The notes beneath the pieces are model-generated. The model had not been told where the DNA came from. It did no database searches and saw only the letters and a program-made list of their open reading frames with translations. Both the position numbers and the translations under genes were made by a program. Of a DNA stretch of 33,478 bases, positions 8,401-16,169 are shown piece after piece (positions within the stretch are counted from its first letter, which is position 1; every line of letters starts with the position of its first letter). Source of the DNA: Treponema sp. (lineage in GTDB: Bacteria > Spirochaetota > Spirochaetia > Treponematales > Treponemataceae); NCBI GenBank assembly GCA_016288205.1, contig JAEEYO010000008.1, positions 1-33,478 on the forward strand. The letters run 5' to 3'.

Positions 8401-9092
8401 ACTCGGGGAAGTGTGTCAAATTTCTCGCGGCTCACAACCGGGTTAAGGCACTGGTATGCACTGCTGCTCGGGTAGTGGGACATAATCATGAAGTAGGGAT
8501 CAACGTCGAACCATGAATCCTTGTAGTCAAAGTCAAAGGTCTTATTTACCATGTCGGTGTTTCCGGCGGCCCAGGTCGGATCCATGAGAAGATTCTTTCC
8601 ATTTGAAAGGTGGACCAAAACCCATCCGTGACTTCCGAGAGAGGCCTTGTAAGTGTAGCTTTCCCTCTTGTTGTTTCCGCTCACATACTCGCAGTTGAGT
8701 CCGACAGTTTTCGCAAGCTCTATGTAAAGAAGGCTGTACCCCTGGCAGGCTCCCTTTCTGTTTTTCCAAACACCGTCGGCACTGTAGCAGAAAGAGCCGT
8801 CAAGGTTCACGTCGTAGGCGATGTTGTGCGCAATCCATGCGAAAATGGCACGAGCTTTTTCCTCCTCGGTTCTTGAGGTCTGACAGATTTTAGCGGCTGC
8901 GGTCGCATAAGACGTTGATGTTGAAAAAGACAGATTGGATGCATAATTGTCTATGGCCGACCAATCCTTTACCGCAGGATGTGTTTTGGCGGTAAACATA
9001 ACATCTGCATTTGTCTGTGCGGATGCGAGTCCACCGGCGAAAATCAGGGCACAAATCAGCGTACCCAAAATAAATAATTTGTGTCTGCTCAT
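5451..9092 (-). CDS. Exported transglutaminase-like protein with four thioredoxin-like domains
   Basis: A 1,213-aa protein. A signal peptide covers residues 1-25 (ends GLASA). A transglutaminase-like domain spans ~30-240 with a Cys-His-Asp triad: C116 (GACQGYS), H155 (GSHGWVLV), D171 (LLMDPTW). A Gly/Ser/Pro linker (~368-410) follows. Then come four thioredoxin-fold domains: ~435-575 with a CPYA site (C460), 608-758 with CGRC (C646/C649), 793-943 with CGRC (C831/C834), and 1066-1211 with CGRT (C1099 only). Each has a candidate cis-Pro before a V-I/Y-D strand (P538, P724, P909, P1177). Linkers after domains 2 and 3, and before domain 4, carry CDDGEC, CDDGQC and CEDGAC pairs. Domains 2 and 3 are a recent duplication, and residues 961-1037 are Pro/Lys repeats. 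The ATG at 9092 has AAGGAGG at good spacing. It probably acts in the periplasm or on the surface; whether it is a redox enzyme, a protease or a crosslinker is not settled. Confidence 0.85.
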   Translation of the reverse strand: MSRHKLFILGTLICALIFAGGLASAQTNADVMFTAKTHPAVKDWSAIDNYASNLSFSTSTSYATAAAKICQTSRTEEEKARAIFAWIAHNIAYDVNLDGSFCYSADGVWKNRKGACQGYSLLYIELAKTVGLNCEYVSGNNKRESYTYKASLGSHGWVLVHLSNGKNLLMDPTWAAGNTDMVNKTFDFDYKDSWFDVDPYFMIMSHYPSSSAYQCLNPVVSREKFDTLPRVEPDYALCGIDGKELYDFYLTHNKAWAPVMMLAMHNVVKGGIKFNKLPMAGTLKKGETYTFNLTIPSGQTMLVKVGGSWQTLTSNKDFSAKPTSTEDLILGIGAAGGRIQYVLLYKVAESPSLPWANDAATINSRILASGSGSVSSSGSSSGTSGSANPGTQTPSPAPSNPSAGRSGPVVPSVTYGSAKYKGKNLTNLPSYTYTLRTGGKVTNQVSTARPKVLVFYATYCPYAKKLNTDLAANYSKFSDVDLYLVNAYNDSDEKITKYISDNNLSALKFTSGTGESGSEGKESFTEYGKLTSSGTGYPFVIFIDCNNKIQYELNGCPRDNPAQFVRNVIDNYLIPKEGLPQTNTGTTNQTATPAPSTPTTPATQTKTDGLNIKNSINATFTLLDGTKVTSKAESKPKVLIFFQTICGRCRSTTKSLGPNYSKFSDVDIYEIEINNAKKADVQSFKDTYGSAAMKFAYDEGNDACNVMFKYINLIQGSVSTIGLPVIVYIDSNNVIQKYETATTVKYDHIREVIDGYLKASPSSNSCDDGECETAAPSQAPSTPTTPATQAKTDGLNIKNSINTTFTLLDGTKVTSKAESKPKVLIFFKTSCGRCQGTTKSLGPNYSKFSDADIYEIEINRAKKEDVQKFKDTYGSAAMKFAYDEANGANKAMWGYIELIQGSVNSIGLPVIVYIDSNNVIQKYETATTVKYDHIREVIDGYLKASPSSNSCDDGQCESPAPTPAPTPETKPAVPEKKPETKPSVPEKKPAVPEKKPETKPTPKPETKPAVPEKKPETKPAPVPEKKPAEPEKKPAPSTAANECEDGACEVPTPPKKEPEKDGANRKNPVSVSFPLVGGKVANTTASGKPKILVFYATSCGRTKNFLKNINGDYRNFGAVDIIFVETRKAKESAVKTFRNKYALSEMNFAYDTSNNAKNAMDTYAKTFLPKVKTVNTPMIVYIDANNNVQEVGHGKALTSKQFWETIDKLLLNR
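5982..6212 (-). repeat. Proline/lysine-rich coding repeats (PEKKPETKPAV units)
   Basis: Residues 961-1037 of the transglutaminase-thioredoxin protein consist of shuffled PEKKP, ETKP and AVPEKKP units. This extended linker separates thioredoxin domains 3 and 4. Such stretches often span or bind the cell wall, and their DNA is prone to slippage and copy-number change. Confidence 0.85.
6222..7307 (-). repeat. Intragenic tandem duplication of a thioredoxin domain (two ~530-bp copies, 555-bp period)
   Basis: Copy 1 lies at 6777-7307 (residues 596-772) and copy 2 at 6222-6752 (residues 781-957). Both begin STPTTPATQ and end in the CDDG(E/Q)C linker. Long blocks are identical at DNA level, for example around 6243-6300 against 6798-6855. 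Differences cluster around the active site (QTICGRCRST against KTSCGRCQGT) and the following helices. Confidence 0.9.
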
Positions 9093-9147
9093 AATTCCTC
9101 CTTAATTTAGAAACAAGGGCAGATTTCAAAAGTTACCATAAATCAAA

Positions 9148-9189
9148 CATACCCCGCCACAAAGCTGAAACACCGTGCAGCAGGGTATG
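9148..9189 (-). terminator. Strong hairpin between the giant lipoprotein gene and the transglutaminase gene
   Basis: On the minus strand CATACCC pairs with GGGTATG. The stem continues inward with TGC/GCG and, after a 2-nt bulge, CAC/GTG, around a 14-nt loop. It lies 23 nt past the stop of the giant gene. Only a weak T-rich stretch (TTTGATTT) follows, so it may be an imperfect terminator or an mRNA-stabilising 3' hairpin. A weak promoter for the downstream gene could lie just beyond it (TTGTGG, 16 nt, TATGGT). Confidence 0.5.
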
Positions 9190-9211
9190 ATATTTTACTT
9201 AAGCTTTAACG

Positions 9212-12200
9212 CTATCTTCTTGGATTTGTCACTTTCGGATTCGTCACCTTGGGGTTTGTAACCTTGGGCTCCTCAACCTTTGGAAGAGTCAACTCCTTTT
9301 CTTTTGGAAGTGTCAGCTCCTTTTGCTGTATGCCGTCCTTGAGCGATGAATCAATCAACTTGCTTTTGTCAGAGAGATCAGTCTGAAGGGTTGTATTTTT
9401 CTGCGCCGGTGTCACCTTCTTGATTTCAGCTTCCTTGACGGTAAACTCAGGACTTACGTAAGAAGAAGTTGTAACTTTTTCTTTACTTTTAGCCGTTGTG
9501 GAAGAAGCATTCGCCACAATCTCAATCTTGGCTCCTTTCAGAGTCGTAAGAGAGAACGAGAATTTACCGCTTGTCTTTACCGAAACAATCAAACTGTACA
9601 TTCCGTCAAGAGATTTTCCAAGAGTATCCTTTGCAGGCCCAAGAGACTCAACCGCAGCTCCACAGTTATTCGTCACAAGAGTCACGTTAGCAGCCGTAAG
9701 ATTTTTTTCAGTGCAGCCGATCAGGAGTTTCACGCAAGGCTTATTGTTTGAAGTTACGTACTCCATATTCGCGCCAAGCAGGGCTTTCACGGTCTTGAAG
9801 ACACTCTCATAAATTACCTGTGCTGTTATCTGACCGCTGCTCGCGTTTATGGCTCGGTTTTTCGTCGGATCCATGACTACAAAAGCAACCACGCCGCTTG
9901 ACTTTACGCCAGTCAGAACAATATTGTAGCGGATTGTCTTTCCCACGGCAGGAGTACCGGATGTCACCTTTTCCAAAGTCCATGCCGTTGCTCCAGTAGT
10001 TCCGAGTGAAAGATTAAGATTTTCCTTTGCCAGAGTGAATGTGGCACCCGTAACCTCGAACGGAACTATGACCTTTCCGTCTTCCTTGGGGTACTCAACC
10101 GGAAGAGCCTTCACTGTGGGAGCGTGCAAAACCTTGCTGTAGTCAATGCTCCAGGTCGGAGAAACATCGCTTGCCTGAGTTGCGGGAATTCCTGCCACAG
10201 GTCCAGCAGGAGCCGCAATCTTGCTTGCAGAATCCTTTACCTTGGCCACATCTTTGGCCACATCTTTGGAAACACTCTTTACAACGCTGGAAACATCGGC
10301 CTTATACCTTTTGCCGGAAGAATCCTTTACGGCGATCGCAAAATTTCCGCTCTTGGAGATTTGCATGATGTCAAGTCTGTACGCCCATCCGTTTCCGCTC
10401 TTTCCCTCGCTTATGAGAGCCTGAGATGTACTTCCGCATGTGTTCGTAACAAACTCAATGCTGCCGGATCCCAGGTTTGCGCTTGAGACATTGTACATAG
10501 TAAACTTGACGCTGGCCATTCCTTCCGTCGTGGTTGAGTAAGTAACAGAGGGGTCAAAGACGACATAGGGAGCGACGTAGAGCTTGCTTGCGTCCACATC
10601 AACGGAACCCGGATCAATATTTTTGTAATTTCCGACCACAGAGCTTGTAATCTTGCTCGCGGGAACCAGTGTATATCCGCTTGCATCCTTTACGCGATAA
10701 GAGAAGTTTCCGCTTGAGGTCACTCCGGAGAGAACTATGTTCCACTTTCCGTTTCCTGCAGAAACCACATTGCTTACAGTTCCCTTGGTGCCATTTCTCT
10801 CAACGACAATGCTGTTCTTCGTGAATGTGGGAGCAGTACCGCTGTATGCGACAGTAAACGGAATGTTCACGGTCTTTTCGGATGAAGGATATGTCGGAGC
10901 GGTTCCGTAAGTGATTGTGTACGGTGAGTGCACGCCCGCAAGTGAAACGGCATATTCCGATGAGACTGAGCTTACCGGTATCGCAGCCTTTGAATCATCA
11001 AGGACAGCGAATGAGAACACTCCGTCGCTCTTAATTCCCTTCAAAGTCAGATAATACTGAACCCAGTCCGCATCAGACTCTGCCTTTGTAATGGAAGCAA
11101 GAGTTCCTCCGCATGTGTTCTTAAGAACCTTAATGTGACTAAGCGTGCGTTCTTTTGTCAGCACTCTTACGTTAAAGTAGAATTTTACCTCTCCGCCGAC
11201 CTTTGTTCCGTAGTCAATGTAGCTGTACTCCATGCTCGGCTTGGGAGCCTCATAAATCTGGTTCTTCTGCACGGTATATGTCGGAACGGCTTTTCCATCC
11301 GCAGTTTTCATAACTACGCTCTGGTTTGCCGGATCAACCACATTGAAGCTGATTTTTCCGGTCGAAGAAGTGATTCCCGTGAAGACAAGCTCATAGTGCA
11401 CGGCGGATCCCGCTCCGAACTTCGGATTAGAATCCGTGCAGACAAGAGACCACTGGCCGCCGACCGACGTATTCACCTTCGGAGCATTTCTGTCAAGCAG
11501 CTTGCTTGTGTCATAGACGGTGAATGGAATGCGAACTTCGGAAGCGTTCTTTGGATAAACGAGGTTTCCGTAGCTGATTGTGGGAGCGCTATACACCTTC
11601 GACTTGCTGACAATGTATTTCTCCGGAGTATTGGTGGTTCTTCCGCCTACTCTCCAGGGCATTGTCTTTCCGCTGTTATCATAGACATCAAAGGTCACCA
11701 CACCGTCCTGCTGCACACCAGTAATCTCCACTTGGTATTTGCCGGAAGACGGACCGTTCAGAACAGAGTAAGTTCCGCCGGTAGTGTTGGTAAGAATCTT
11801 TATGCTCTTATACGCAAGTCTCTCGCTGGACTCAGCCACGCTGAACTCAAGGTACACTCGGTTGTCCGAGCTGCTGTAGACGACGCTTCCCGGAGTAACA
11901 ATAGCCTTTACAGGTATGTACATATTAGAGCGGTTAATGGAGACGGAAGGAGGCACGAAGTTCGCACCAGATCCCACGTAATCACTGGTCGCAATGACAA
12001 GTCCGTTTCCATCAGTAAGTTTCAGGGCAACATTTCCGGTCTTCTCAATGTCCGCGCCCTTGATGACAAGATTGTACTTACCCTTTGCGGCATCCGCGGC
12101 TGAGATGGTCACTGTCGGATTAGCACCTGATTTCACACTCTGGCTTGTGACTGTAACATTTGCCGGACTTACACCGCCGGAAATTGTGACAGGAATATAA

Positions 12201-14974
12201 ATCACAGACTCAGATCCCGGGTATGTCGTGGTTCCGTAAACAACAGTTCCCGCAGAAAGATTATAGAAGGAAGATTTGCTAACGGAATATTCCTTCGGAG
12301 TGAATTTACCAGTAGTTCCAGAAGGTGCAATGTAAGAGCCGGATTTGTCAACCACATAGAAGCTGATCTTTCCGTCCTGCTTTACATTCTGCAGCTTGAC
12401 AGTAAACGTCCTTGAGGCATTCTTATCAGCCAGAACAGGCATTTCTTTCGTAAGGCCGGTATCCTTTGCCGGAAGCTTCGCATCCTTTGTAGTTGCCTTA
12501 AGTTCTTTTGCAGCAGTAGCTTTTTTGTCGATTGCCGCAACCTTCTTTTCCTTTGTCACAGCAGTCGCACTCTTCAAATCTGTCGTAGCAGCGAGGCTCT
12601 TAACAGCTTCCTCGGCCACATCGCCAAGACTACCGCCGGTGGTGTTGGTCGCGACCTTAATGTTGCTTGAGTTGATTGTTCCGTCGTAATTTGTGATCGT
12701 GAAATTGAGGAATGCACAAGAGCTGCCGTAAGACATTCCGCCGTAAGAGATAGCGGGAGTCTTCTTCACCTCAGGAACGGTCACAGCAGGAGCAGGTGTG
12801 TAAACCTTGGAGACATCAATGCTGTAGATTGGAGACGCGCTCTTTTCCGAGTTCGCTCCCTCTGTTGATGTGAATGAGTCCTGAGTTACGGTATATCCGT
12901 TGAAGTCAACCACATTGAACTCAAACTTACCTGACTTTGTAACGTTTGAAAGATTGATGTAGCAGTTTCCGGACCTATCCTTGTTCATGGTGACGGAAGA
13001 AACTGTCACACCGGCAGTGTTGGTGCGCACCTTGATGTTGGAAGCACCCAATGTAGTTCCTGTTGAAGACTTGTAAGTAAACGGAATGCGTGCTGTCTTT
13101 TCGGTGCTCGGATACTCAACTCCGCTTCCGTACACAATATAATCCTTGGACTGAATGTCGGCCTTGAAGAATCTGTACACAGGAAGATCGGCTGCGGTCG
13201 GCTTTTCAACGTATCCCATGCGTGTCGAGCTGTTATGGCGTACCGGCATATACTCACCGGAATCATTGAGCACGAAGAACGAAATCTCTCCGTCGTTCTT
13301 TACGCCGCTGAGAATCACATTGTAAGTCGTGTAATTTGAGCCCCTGGTGCGTTTTTCAATGCGAGCGATTGATCCTCCCGTAGTGTTTCTTGACACCTTG
13401 ATGTGGGAAAGCTGCCTGTCGGTCATCAAATCATTGACGGTAATTCCGATGGAGACTTCTCCGCTCTTTGCAGGGAAGGAAACATGCTCGTCATAGATCA
13501 CCACACCAGCCGGAGTTGAAATGCGGCTAATCTCAGAATCTGAAATTGTGTATGTCGGGGAAACTGAGGATGTGCGTCCGTCAACGATCATCGTATAAGC
13601 CCATCCGTCGTTATCCGTGTATGAATAGGAATATGTGCCGCCCCTTGTAACCTCAAGAGTAATTATATAGAAGTTTCCTGCAGGAATTCTCTCCCTTGCC
13701 TTGCTCTTGATTTCGTTCATCACAGCAGGCTTCTGGCTTCCAGAGGCGATTGAGACAGCAGTTGCCCTTCCCGAATTCAGAGAAGGAACAAGGTTTTTCA
13801 TTCTGAGCGGAATCTGCTCATTGATGACGAATCCCAGGTGAGCATAAACTCTGTCATTCTCATAAGTCATAACGACCGGGCTGAGACAGGTGATTGTCTC
13901 ATGGGCAGGGCTGACGGTTACAGTCGGAACGTTTATACCCGAACTGCCGGATGAAGTTCCGTAATCAGTATAAGTGCTTGTCTCATCAACGACAGGCTCA
14001 GGATTCTCAAGTCTGTAGAGGATTTCACGAGCCCTCGCAAGCCATTCAGGAGCATCCCTGTAGTTTCCCGCGTCCTCGAAATATGTGATCGCGGATCTGA
14101 GGTCGTTCTTTGTCTGATATGAGTTGTTGTTCTCGTCCACTCCGTCCATGTAAAGACGTGCTATCTGATAGTTGGCCTCCTGGATGCGGCGGGAAGTGTC
14201 ATTGTAATTTGAGACAGCCTGACGAGCCTTGTTGTACCATGTAATGGCTTCCTTTTTCTCCGCGACTGTGCTTCCAGAAAGATAGTCCTCGGCCACATTA
14301 TAGGCTGCCTGGGCCCTCTTGTTGCTTACACCGGAAAGTCCCGTGGTATACTCGCCGACCTTACCGTAAAGCTCATAAATCTGCTTCTTTTCCTCGCGTG
14401 TGTTTCCTGGAGCCGAAGCGTCCGCCATAGCATAGTAGAATTCGGCAATGCTCTTTCCGGCATCCGAGTACATTCCCGCGAAATTGTCCGTGTACTTTTC
14501 CACGTAATAGACTTCGCCCGTGGAATAGTCTCCGATCTCAGCCGGAACCTTTACGACAGCCTTCTGGATTCTGTTCAAATCCTTGAGGTTCCTGTAAATG
14601 TCCTCGGATTCCCTGAGCACGGAGCGGATCTCAGAATCATCGGTAAGGAACCTGCCGCTTCCCAACGAAGACTTTTTCTTCTGCAAAGCCGCGCTCAAAG
14701 ATGAAGAGCCCTGGTTCCTTACAAAATCATTGACCACATCATCCACCGTCCTCTCGGTATAATGCAGCCTGTTCTCGACCTCCGACGGATAAACGGAGAC
14801 GAACAAATCCGCCGCTTCCTGATCGCCGGGCTTTTTCGCCAGAGCAGAAGACAGCTTTTCAATCGCACTAACGGGGTCTCCCCTGTCCAAATAGGATTGT
14901 GCTGAAATACATCCTACCAGTACAGCCACAAAGGCAGCCAGTACCGGAATCAAGACACCAAATCTTTTTTTCAT
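9212..14974 (-). CDS. Giant repeat-containing lipoprotein (putative surface adhesin or scaffold)
   Basis: A 1,920-aa protein. The lipoprotein signal sequence ends in the lipobox LVGC with Cys22. The ATG at 14974 has GGAGG 7 nt upstream; the frame is open to 15058, but that extension has no lipoprotein signal. Residues ~30-325 form a helical, TPR-like module shared with the two upstream lipoproteins (EAADLFVSVYPSEVENRL, QKAVVKVPAEIG, AEFYYAMADAS, EDAGNYRDAPEWLARAREI). From ~350 to ~1825 there are about eleven or twelve repeats of ~100-120 aa. Their core is an IPF-x-V strand, then IKV-x-x-NTTGG, then Y-x-V-x-LxGV-x-x-xGxxSFxVxDxSG, which looks like an Ig-like or beta-sandwich repeat. Lys/Ala-rich insertions occur at ~785-852 and ~1565-1603. 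The tail has KELTLPK and KVTNP repeats. No enzymatic motif is seen. It is the third gene of the lipoprotein operon; an adhesin or envelope-scaffold role is inferred from architecture alone. Confidence 0.8.
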   Translation of the reverse strand: MKKRFGVLIPVLAAFVAVLVGCISAQSYLDRGDPVSAIEKLSSALAKKPGDQEAADLFVSVYPSEVENRLHYTERTVDDVVNDFVRNQGSSSLSAALQKKKSSLGSGRFLTDDSEIRSVLRESEDIYRNLKDLNRIQKAVVKVPAEIGDYSTGEVYYVEKYTDNFAGMYSDAGKSIAEFYYAMADASAPGNTREEKKQIYELYGKVGEYTTGLSGVSNKRAQAAYNVAEDYLSGSTVAEKKEAITWYNKARQAVSNYNDTSRRIQEANYQIARLYMDGVDENNNSYQTKNDLRSAITYFEDAGNYRDAPEWLARAREILYRLENPEPVVDETSTYTDYGTSSGSSGINVPTVTVSPAHETITCLSPVVMTYENDRVYAHLGFVINEQIPLRMKNLVPSLNSGRATAVSIASGSQKPAVMNEIKSKARERIPAGNFYIITLEVTRGGTYSYSYTDNDGWAYTMIVDGRTSSVSPTYTISDSEISRISTPAGVVIYDEHVSFPAKSGEVSIGITVNDLMTDRQLSHIKVSRNTTGGSIARIEKRTRGSNYTTYNVILSGVKNDGEISFFVLNDSGEYMPVRHNSSTRMGYVEKPTAADLPVYRFFKADIQSKDYIVYGSGVEYPSTEKTARIPFTYKSSTGTTLGASNIKVRTNTAGVTVSSVTMNKDRSGNCYINLSNVTKSGKFEFNVVDFNGYTVTQDSFTSTEGANSEKSASPIYSIDVSKVYTPAPAVTVPEVKKTPAISYGGMSYGSSCAFLNFTITNYDGTINSSNIKVATNTTGGSLGDVAEEAVKSLAATTDLKSATAVTKEKKVAAIDKKATAAKELKATTKDAKLPAKDTGLTKEMPVLADKNASRTFTVKLQNVKQDGKISFYVVDKSGSYIAPSGTTGKFTPKEYSVSKSSFYNLSAGTVVYGTTTYPGSESVIYIPVTISGGVSPANVTVTSQSVKSGANPTVTISAADAAKGKYNLVIKGADIEKTGNVALKLTDGNGLVIATSDYVGSGANFVPPSVSINRSNMYIPVKAIVTPGSVVYSSSDNRVYLEFSVAESSERLAYKSIKILTNTTGGTYSVLNGPSSGKYQVEITGVQQDGVVTFDVYDNSGKTMPWRVGGRTTNTPEKYIVSKSKVYSAPTISYGNLVYPKNASEVRIPFTVYDTSKLLDRNAPKVNTSVGGQWSLVCTDSNPKFGAGSAVHYELVFTGITSSTGKISFNVVDPANQSVVMKTADGKAVPTYTVQKNQIYEAPKPSMEYSYIDYGTKVGGEVKFYFNVRVLTKERTLSHIKVLKNTCGGTLASITKAESDADWVQYYLTLKGIKSDGVFSFAVLDDSKAAIPVSSVSSEYAVSLAGVHSPYTITYGTAPTYPSSEKTVNIPFTVAYSGTAPTFTKNSIVVERNGTKGTVSNVVSAGNGKWNIVLSGVTSSGNFSYRVKDASGYTLVPASKITSSVVGNYKNIDPGSVDVDASKLYVAPYVVFDPSVTYSTTTEGMASVKFTMYNVSSANLGSGSIEFVTNTCGSTSQALISEGKSGNGWAYRLDIMQISKSGNFAIAVKDSSGKRYKADVSSVVKSVSKDVAKDVAKVKDSASKIAAPAGPVAGIPATQASDVSPTWSIDYSKVLHAPTVKALPVEYPKEDGKVIVPFEVTGATFTLAKENLNLSLGTTGATAWTLEKVTSGTPAVGKTIRYNIVLTGVKSSGVVAFVVMDPTKNRAINASSGQITAQVIYESVFKTVKALLGANMEYVTSNNKPCVKLLIGCTEKNLTAANVTLVTNNCGAAVESLGPAKDTLGKSLDGMYSLIVSVKTSGKFSFSLTTLKGAKIEIVANASSTTAKSKEKVTTSSYVSPEFTVKEAEIKKVTPAQKNTTLQTDLSDKSKLIDSSLKDGIQQKELTLPKEKELTLPKVEEPKVTNPKVTNPKVTNPRR
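9500..13927 (-). repeat. Array of ~11-12 diverged beta-type protein repeats
   Basis: Each unit is about 300-360 bp. Unit starts fall near residues 350, 485, 612, 738, 905, 1026, 1130, 1245, 1350, 1465, 1618 and 1728 of the giant protein. The motif NT(T/C/A)GG recurs at about residues 530, 651, 777, 1063, 1287 and 1511. In units 8 and 10 the usual Thr or Ala is Cys (NTCGG, NTCGS), and the last unit has NNCGA. Copies are clearly diverged, unlike the fresh duplication in the neighbouring gene, so the array is old. Confidence 0.8.
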
Positions 14975-15130
14975 TGAGTCCTCCTCAAAAAAGTAAAAAA
15001 CTTTCCTAGAAATCCTATGAATATCGCTAAAAACTCTCCGAGCCAGCATTATGTGCATGGAGACCTTTTAGGGATGGCCACAAAATCCCTCTTATTTTTT
15101 AAATCAACGCAGAACAGGCGCAGGTTACAG

Positions 15131-15190
15131 AAAAAAGGAAGCACCGGCTAACATTTTAAGGTTCACTCCAAAGTCAACCGGCTATTCCTT
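15131..15190 (-). terminator. Possible terminator or attenuator after the middle lipoprotein gene
   Basis: On the minus strand AAGGAA...CCGG pairs with CCGG...TTCCTT (arms 15185-15190 and 15135-15140), with a small internal mismatch loop. The hairpin is followed by a run of six T. It lies ~28 nt after the stop at 15218 and ~155 nt before the giant gene, so it could reduce transcription into the giant gene. No convincing separate promoter for that gene was found. Confidence 0.45.
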
Positions 15191-15217
15191 AAATCATTCT
15201 TAATAAATCAGATAGAC

Positions 15218-16138
15218 TTACCTATTCTCGTCAAAGAATTTGCTCAGTTCCTCCGCATCAGCAAGTTTGGCGGAAATGTCCGCACCAGAGTCCCAGCTTC
15301 TTGCAGTCCTGTAATCAATAATCGCAGCCTCCGCCTCAAGCGCACCGCTCGCACTGGACGCTGTCTTTTCAATATCATCCGTGGCGGCACTGTAATTGCT
15401 CTTTGACATCTTCGCCTGTACAAGGAAATCATCCCCCTCCTGAATGTAGAGCTTTGAGACGGTTTTCTTGCACTTTGAGCTTTTGTCATAGCTCATGTAC
15501 GCGGGATAAGCCTTTTTCTCGTAGATTTCGATGATGTTCTTCAGATCCCTGTATCCCTTGGAAGGAAGCATGGAGTCTCCGCAAAGCACATAAAAATCAG
15601 CAAGCGCATCGGAAGTCCTTGTCCATCCCTTTTCAAAATCCTCGCCGCTCTTGTCCACGGTGTAGACGCTCTCGCTTCCAATTTCCTCCGGCATGTTCTT
15701 GACCGCCTTCTGGATTTCCATCAGATCGTAATATGCGGCCTTAAGCTCGGTCATACGGGACTCAACCTTCTTCACGTCCATGTTCTCCATAACGCTGGGA
15801 GACTTATCTCCGCTACGGTCGCCAAGTTTCGACACGATTACAGCAAGTGCATCCTTGGCCGTGGACTTTCCCTGACTCGCGGCAAAATCACTCAGGATCT
15901 TGTCGGTGCCGTTCTCAATTACAGACAGATTGTTCGTCATCTCGCGGTTGTAAATCTCCTCGAACACATCAGCCGCTTCCTGGTTGGTGCTGTCCTTCGT
16001 GAGCATTTTTGACAGTTTCTTTATGGACCCGACGCTATCGCTTGAACTTGCAAGACCTGCCACAGATGTTGAAGCACATCCAGCGAAAATCAAAAGAGCC
16101 GCCATCACGCCAGCTCCCAAAACAAGCATTCTTTTCAT
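15218..16138 (-). CDS. Lipoprotein, paralogue of the giant protein's N-terminal module
   Basis: A 306-aa predicted lipoprotein: MKRMLVLGAGVMAALLIFAGC, with lipobox FAGC. The ATG at 16138 has AGGAGG 5 nt upstream; an upstream in-frame extension to 16189 is unlikely. It shares family landmarks with its neighbours in the same order: NQEAADVFEEIYNREMTNNL near residue 55, ILSDFAASQG near 90, IQKAVKNMPEEIG near 155, and LADFYVLCGD near 190. It is almost wholly helical and charged and ends with a short EELSKFFDENR tail, lacking both the beta repeats of the giant protein and the full TPR-like end of the upstream paralogue. It sits 31 nt behind that paralogue, so the two are cotranscribed. Probably membrane-anchored in the periplasm or at the surface. 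The function is unknown and I recognise no named family. Confidence 0.75.
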   Translation of the reverse strand: MKRMLVLGAGVMAALLIFAGCASTSVAGLASSSDSVGSIKKLSKMLTKDSTNQEAADVFEEIYNREMTNNLSVIENGTDKILSDFAASQGKSTAKDALAVIVSKLGDRSGDKSPSVMENMDVKKVESRMTELKAAYYDLMEIQKAVKNMPEEIGSESVYTVDKSGEDFEKGWTRTSDALADFYVLCGDSMLPSKGYRDLKNIIEIYEKKAYPAYMSYDKSSKCKKTVSKLYIQEGDDFLVQAKMSKSNYSAATDDIEKTASSASGALEAEAAIIDYRTARSWDSGADISAKLADAEELSKFFDENR

Positions 16139-16169
16139 ACTCGCCTCCTGAAAAACGGAACCGAAAAAA

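Noticed and set aside
9093..9147. Promoter TTGTGG-N16-TATGGT for the transglutaminase-thioredoxin gene
   Set aside because: Both hexamers are weak and the -35 lies within the hairpin arm, so it is mentioned only in passing and not called as a feature.
11135..12103. 322-codon plus-strand open frame inside the giant lipoprotein gene
   Set aside because: It lies opposite the repeat array, lacks a ribosome-binding site and shows no recognisable domain.
14975..15058. Upstream extension of the giant lipoprotein start
   Set aside because: The lipoprotein signal and GGAGG both point to the ATG at 14974; the extension would bury the signal sequence.
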